Positions 62,930 through 64,000 of a stretch of DNA of 64,000 bases are shown here, one piece after another. The stretch spans positions 29,938,408 to 30,002,407 of the forward strand of contig CM043001.1 of NCBI GenBank assembly GCA_023678885.1, written 5' to 3'. Within the stretch, counting starts at the first letter, position 1; every line of letters starts with the position of its first letter. The position numbers and the translations under genes are program-made. The notes under the pieces are model-generated. The model had not been told where the DNA came from. It made no database searches and saw only the letters and a list, made by a program, of their open reading frames with translations. The DNA is from Pogostemon cablin (taxonomy: Eukaryota; Streptophyta; Magnoliopsida; Lamiales; Lamiaceae).

Positions 62930-62935
62930 CATGTG
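62459..62935 (-). pseudogene. LINE RNase H domain (C-terminus of ORF2), fragment 1
   Basis: Plant L1-type LINEs can carry a C-terminal RNase H that removes template RNA during reverse transcription. In the open frame that reads in from the satellite at 62953, the four acidic positions are in place: Asp16 (KINTDGHA), Glu56 (FEAEL), Asp80 (LETDS) and Asp129 (GNSAADSLADK). A TAG replaces the Trp found in the sister copy after GDF (62534-62536); the frame then continues IEEVGDAMNTILFKDMN to a TAA at 62459. The fragment starts at GWVKINTDG because the LINE is 5'-truncated. It is an orphan domain and not a host gene. Confidence 0.85.
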
Positions 62936-63115
62936 AATATAGTTGGAGAGCATGTTTTCAGAGTATAAAAATGCTAGGAAGCTTGCACCATAGAATCACT
63001 AAAAAGTCAAAGTGCAGAGCAGATTCTACTCCATGAGCCAGGTCAAGAACTCCTAGAAGTGAGCATTTTCTAGCCATTTTAATGGTCAAATTAGTTATTG
63101 GACATGAGAATATAG
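62930..63115 (+). repeat. One satellite monomer between the two LINE fragments
   Basis: 186 bp: the right copy of the 13-bp duplication followed by about one monomer, ending GAATATAG where the second LINE begins. Confidence 0.9.
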
Positions 63116-64000
63116 TCCAATAATTCCTTTATTAAGGTGTAAAAAGAAAATAGTACAATTACAAGATCAAAAGATGACAAGGAATGCCCATAAGGCAAAA
63201 AGCCTACATACATAGACTAAAAATAGAAAGTAAAAACTATTTAAATCTATAATAAGTTTGATTCATATCTTTGAAGAGTATTGTGTTCATTGCTGCTCCA
63301 GCCTCTCCTATCCAAACGAAATCCCCTCACTTTACTGCAATTGAATCCGCCGCAGAATTTCCTTCATGGAAAATATGCATTACCTTAAAACAAATTTGAA
63401 GTACAATGTCTCTTGCTGCCTGCCACTTAGCCATGAGCCTCCATAGGAGACTCGGGTTTTCCGCCTGTAAAACATGTTGAACCATAACCGAATCTATTTC
63501 TAACCATAAAGAATGCCATCCTTTATTAAATGCAATTTCAATTGCTAGAAACGTCGCTGCCAATTCTGCTTCAAAAGCAAAACCTGCGCCAAAACTTGTC
63601 GTGAAAGCTCCCATAAAGAGACCCCTTCTATTTCTATAAACCGCACTGCCAGCAATACTCACAGGTGATCCGGCAGCATGTCCATCTGTGTTAATCTTCA
63701 CCTAACCTGGCTTTAGAGGTAGCCATCAGACTGAAATAATATGCGGAGCTTGCCTCGGTACTCCAGCAATGTAAAAGTAGTGCAAAGCTCCCAAATCCTC
63801 CACCGTATTATACATGCTACCAATGTTCTGTCCATTAAGCTCCTTAATCAGTGATTTGATCATAGCAATCATGCCCAGCGTGTTAACTGTCTTGTCCCTC
63901 AAATCATCTGTGTATCCTCCATATACCATATTGTTGTGAGTATACCATATGATCCATATGTATGTGACAATAGTATACCTCCATAGATAAATGACTTATT
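63116..64000 (-). mobile_element. LINE insertion 2, 3' portion, runs off the window
   Basis: Minus-strand LINE end joined to satellite at GAATATAG/TCCAAT, the same junction as LINE 1. Its 3' end reads TTAATAAAGG-AATTATTGGA without poly(A). It is longer than LINE 1 and includes ORF2 sequence upstream of the RNase H. The 5' end and second duplication lie beyond 64000. Confidence 0.8.
63238..63929 (-). pseudogene. LINE ORF2 C-terminal part with RNase H, fragment 2
   Basis: The upstream piece (63929-63726) contains YNTVEDLGALHYFYIAGVPRQAP, the linker that precedes RNase H in plant LINEs. Then comes WLPLKPG and the RNase H (63701-63327) with Asp6 (INTDG), Glu46 (FEAEL), Asp70 (LEIDS) and Asp119 (GNSAADS). 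Stops interrupt it: TGA after HIISV (an Arg is usual), TAG after KPG (Trp expected, as in GWVKINTDG), and TGA after SIAVK (Gly in the sister). The frame after the last stop goes on as GDFVWIGEAG to a TAG at 63238. The two RNase H copies look roughly two-thirds identical in protein, so they are separate family members. Confidence 0.8.

Noticed and set aside
62625..62936. 103-codon plus-strand open frame over the LINE
   Set aside because: It is the antisense shadow of the RNase H frame, which carries all four catalytic acidic residues on the minus strand.

Overview
This is a plant nuclear window, most likely from a eudicot. It contains no host gene I can defend. It is made of decayed Athila-like Ty3/gypsy LTR retrotransposons (gag with the DYF/ANNFE and WPSER blocks, a DLGAS protease, and a primer site matching the 3' end of plant tRNA-Asp), the 3' ends of two plant LINEs (RNase H domain), and above all a ~36 kb tandem array of a ~173-bp satellite. 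The look is pericentromeric or centromeric heterochromatin. I cannot name the species.

Layout. 1-3620: end of an LTR, then a broken gag-protease of a plus-strand Athila-like element cut just after the protease. 3621-3770: fragment of a ~30-35 bp minisatellite. 3771-16408: a minus-strand Athila-like element ('C') with a 3' UTR, broken protease and gag, tRNA-Asp primer site and 5' LTR. It lacks RT, RNase H, integrase and the 3' LTR. Its LTR is split by a non-autonomous, coding-free LTR element ('N', 9592-15227) with 1.85-kb LTRs and a 5-bp target duplication. 16409-17110: the minisatellite again. 17111-17790: non-repetitive AT-rich DNA. 17793-19361: a plus-strand LTR of the C family ('D') that preserves the empty site of N. 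19362-21572: the 3' end of another plus-strand element with its PPT and LTR ('E'). 21653-22225: three to four satellite monomers. 22226-26040: LTR, primer site and gag of a plus-strand element ('F') inserted into satellite DNA and truncated.

26041-62335 is the satellite array, with a 500-N gap at 57623-58122. It grades from diverged monomers, through an 8-monomer (1.38 kb) and an 11-monomer (1.90 kb) duplication, into a young higher-order repeat. That repeat has a period of 8.464 kb (about 49 monomers), built from 9-monomer and 11-monomer blocks in the order 9-9-11-9-11, and is present in about 2.5 copies before the gap. 62336-62929 and 63116-64000 are two related LINE 3' ends, both on the minus strand and joined to the satellite at the same nucleotide of the monomer.

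No gene here can work on its own: every gag, protease and RNase H frame is interrupted or truncated. The main interest is structural: the two-block higher-order satellite, the LTR regions built from family-specific palindromic words, small hairpins in the retroelement 3' UTRs (one with a compensatory base change), and the shared LINE insertion point.
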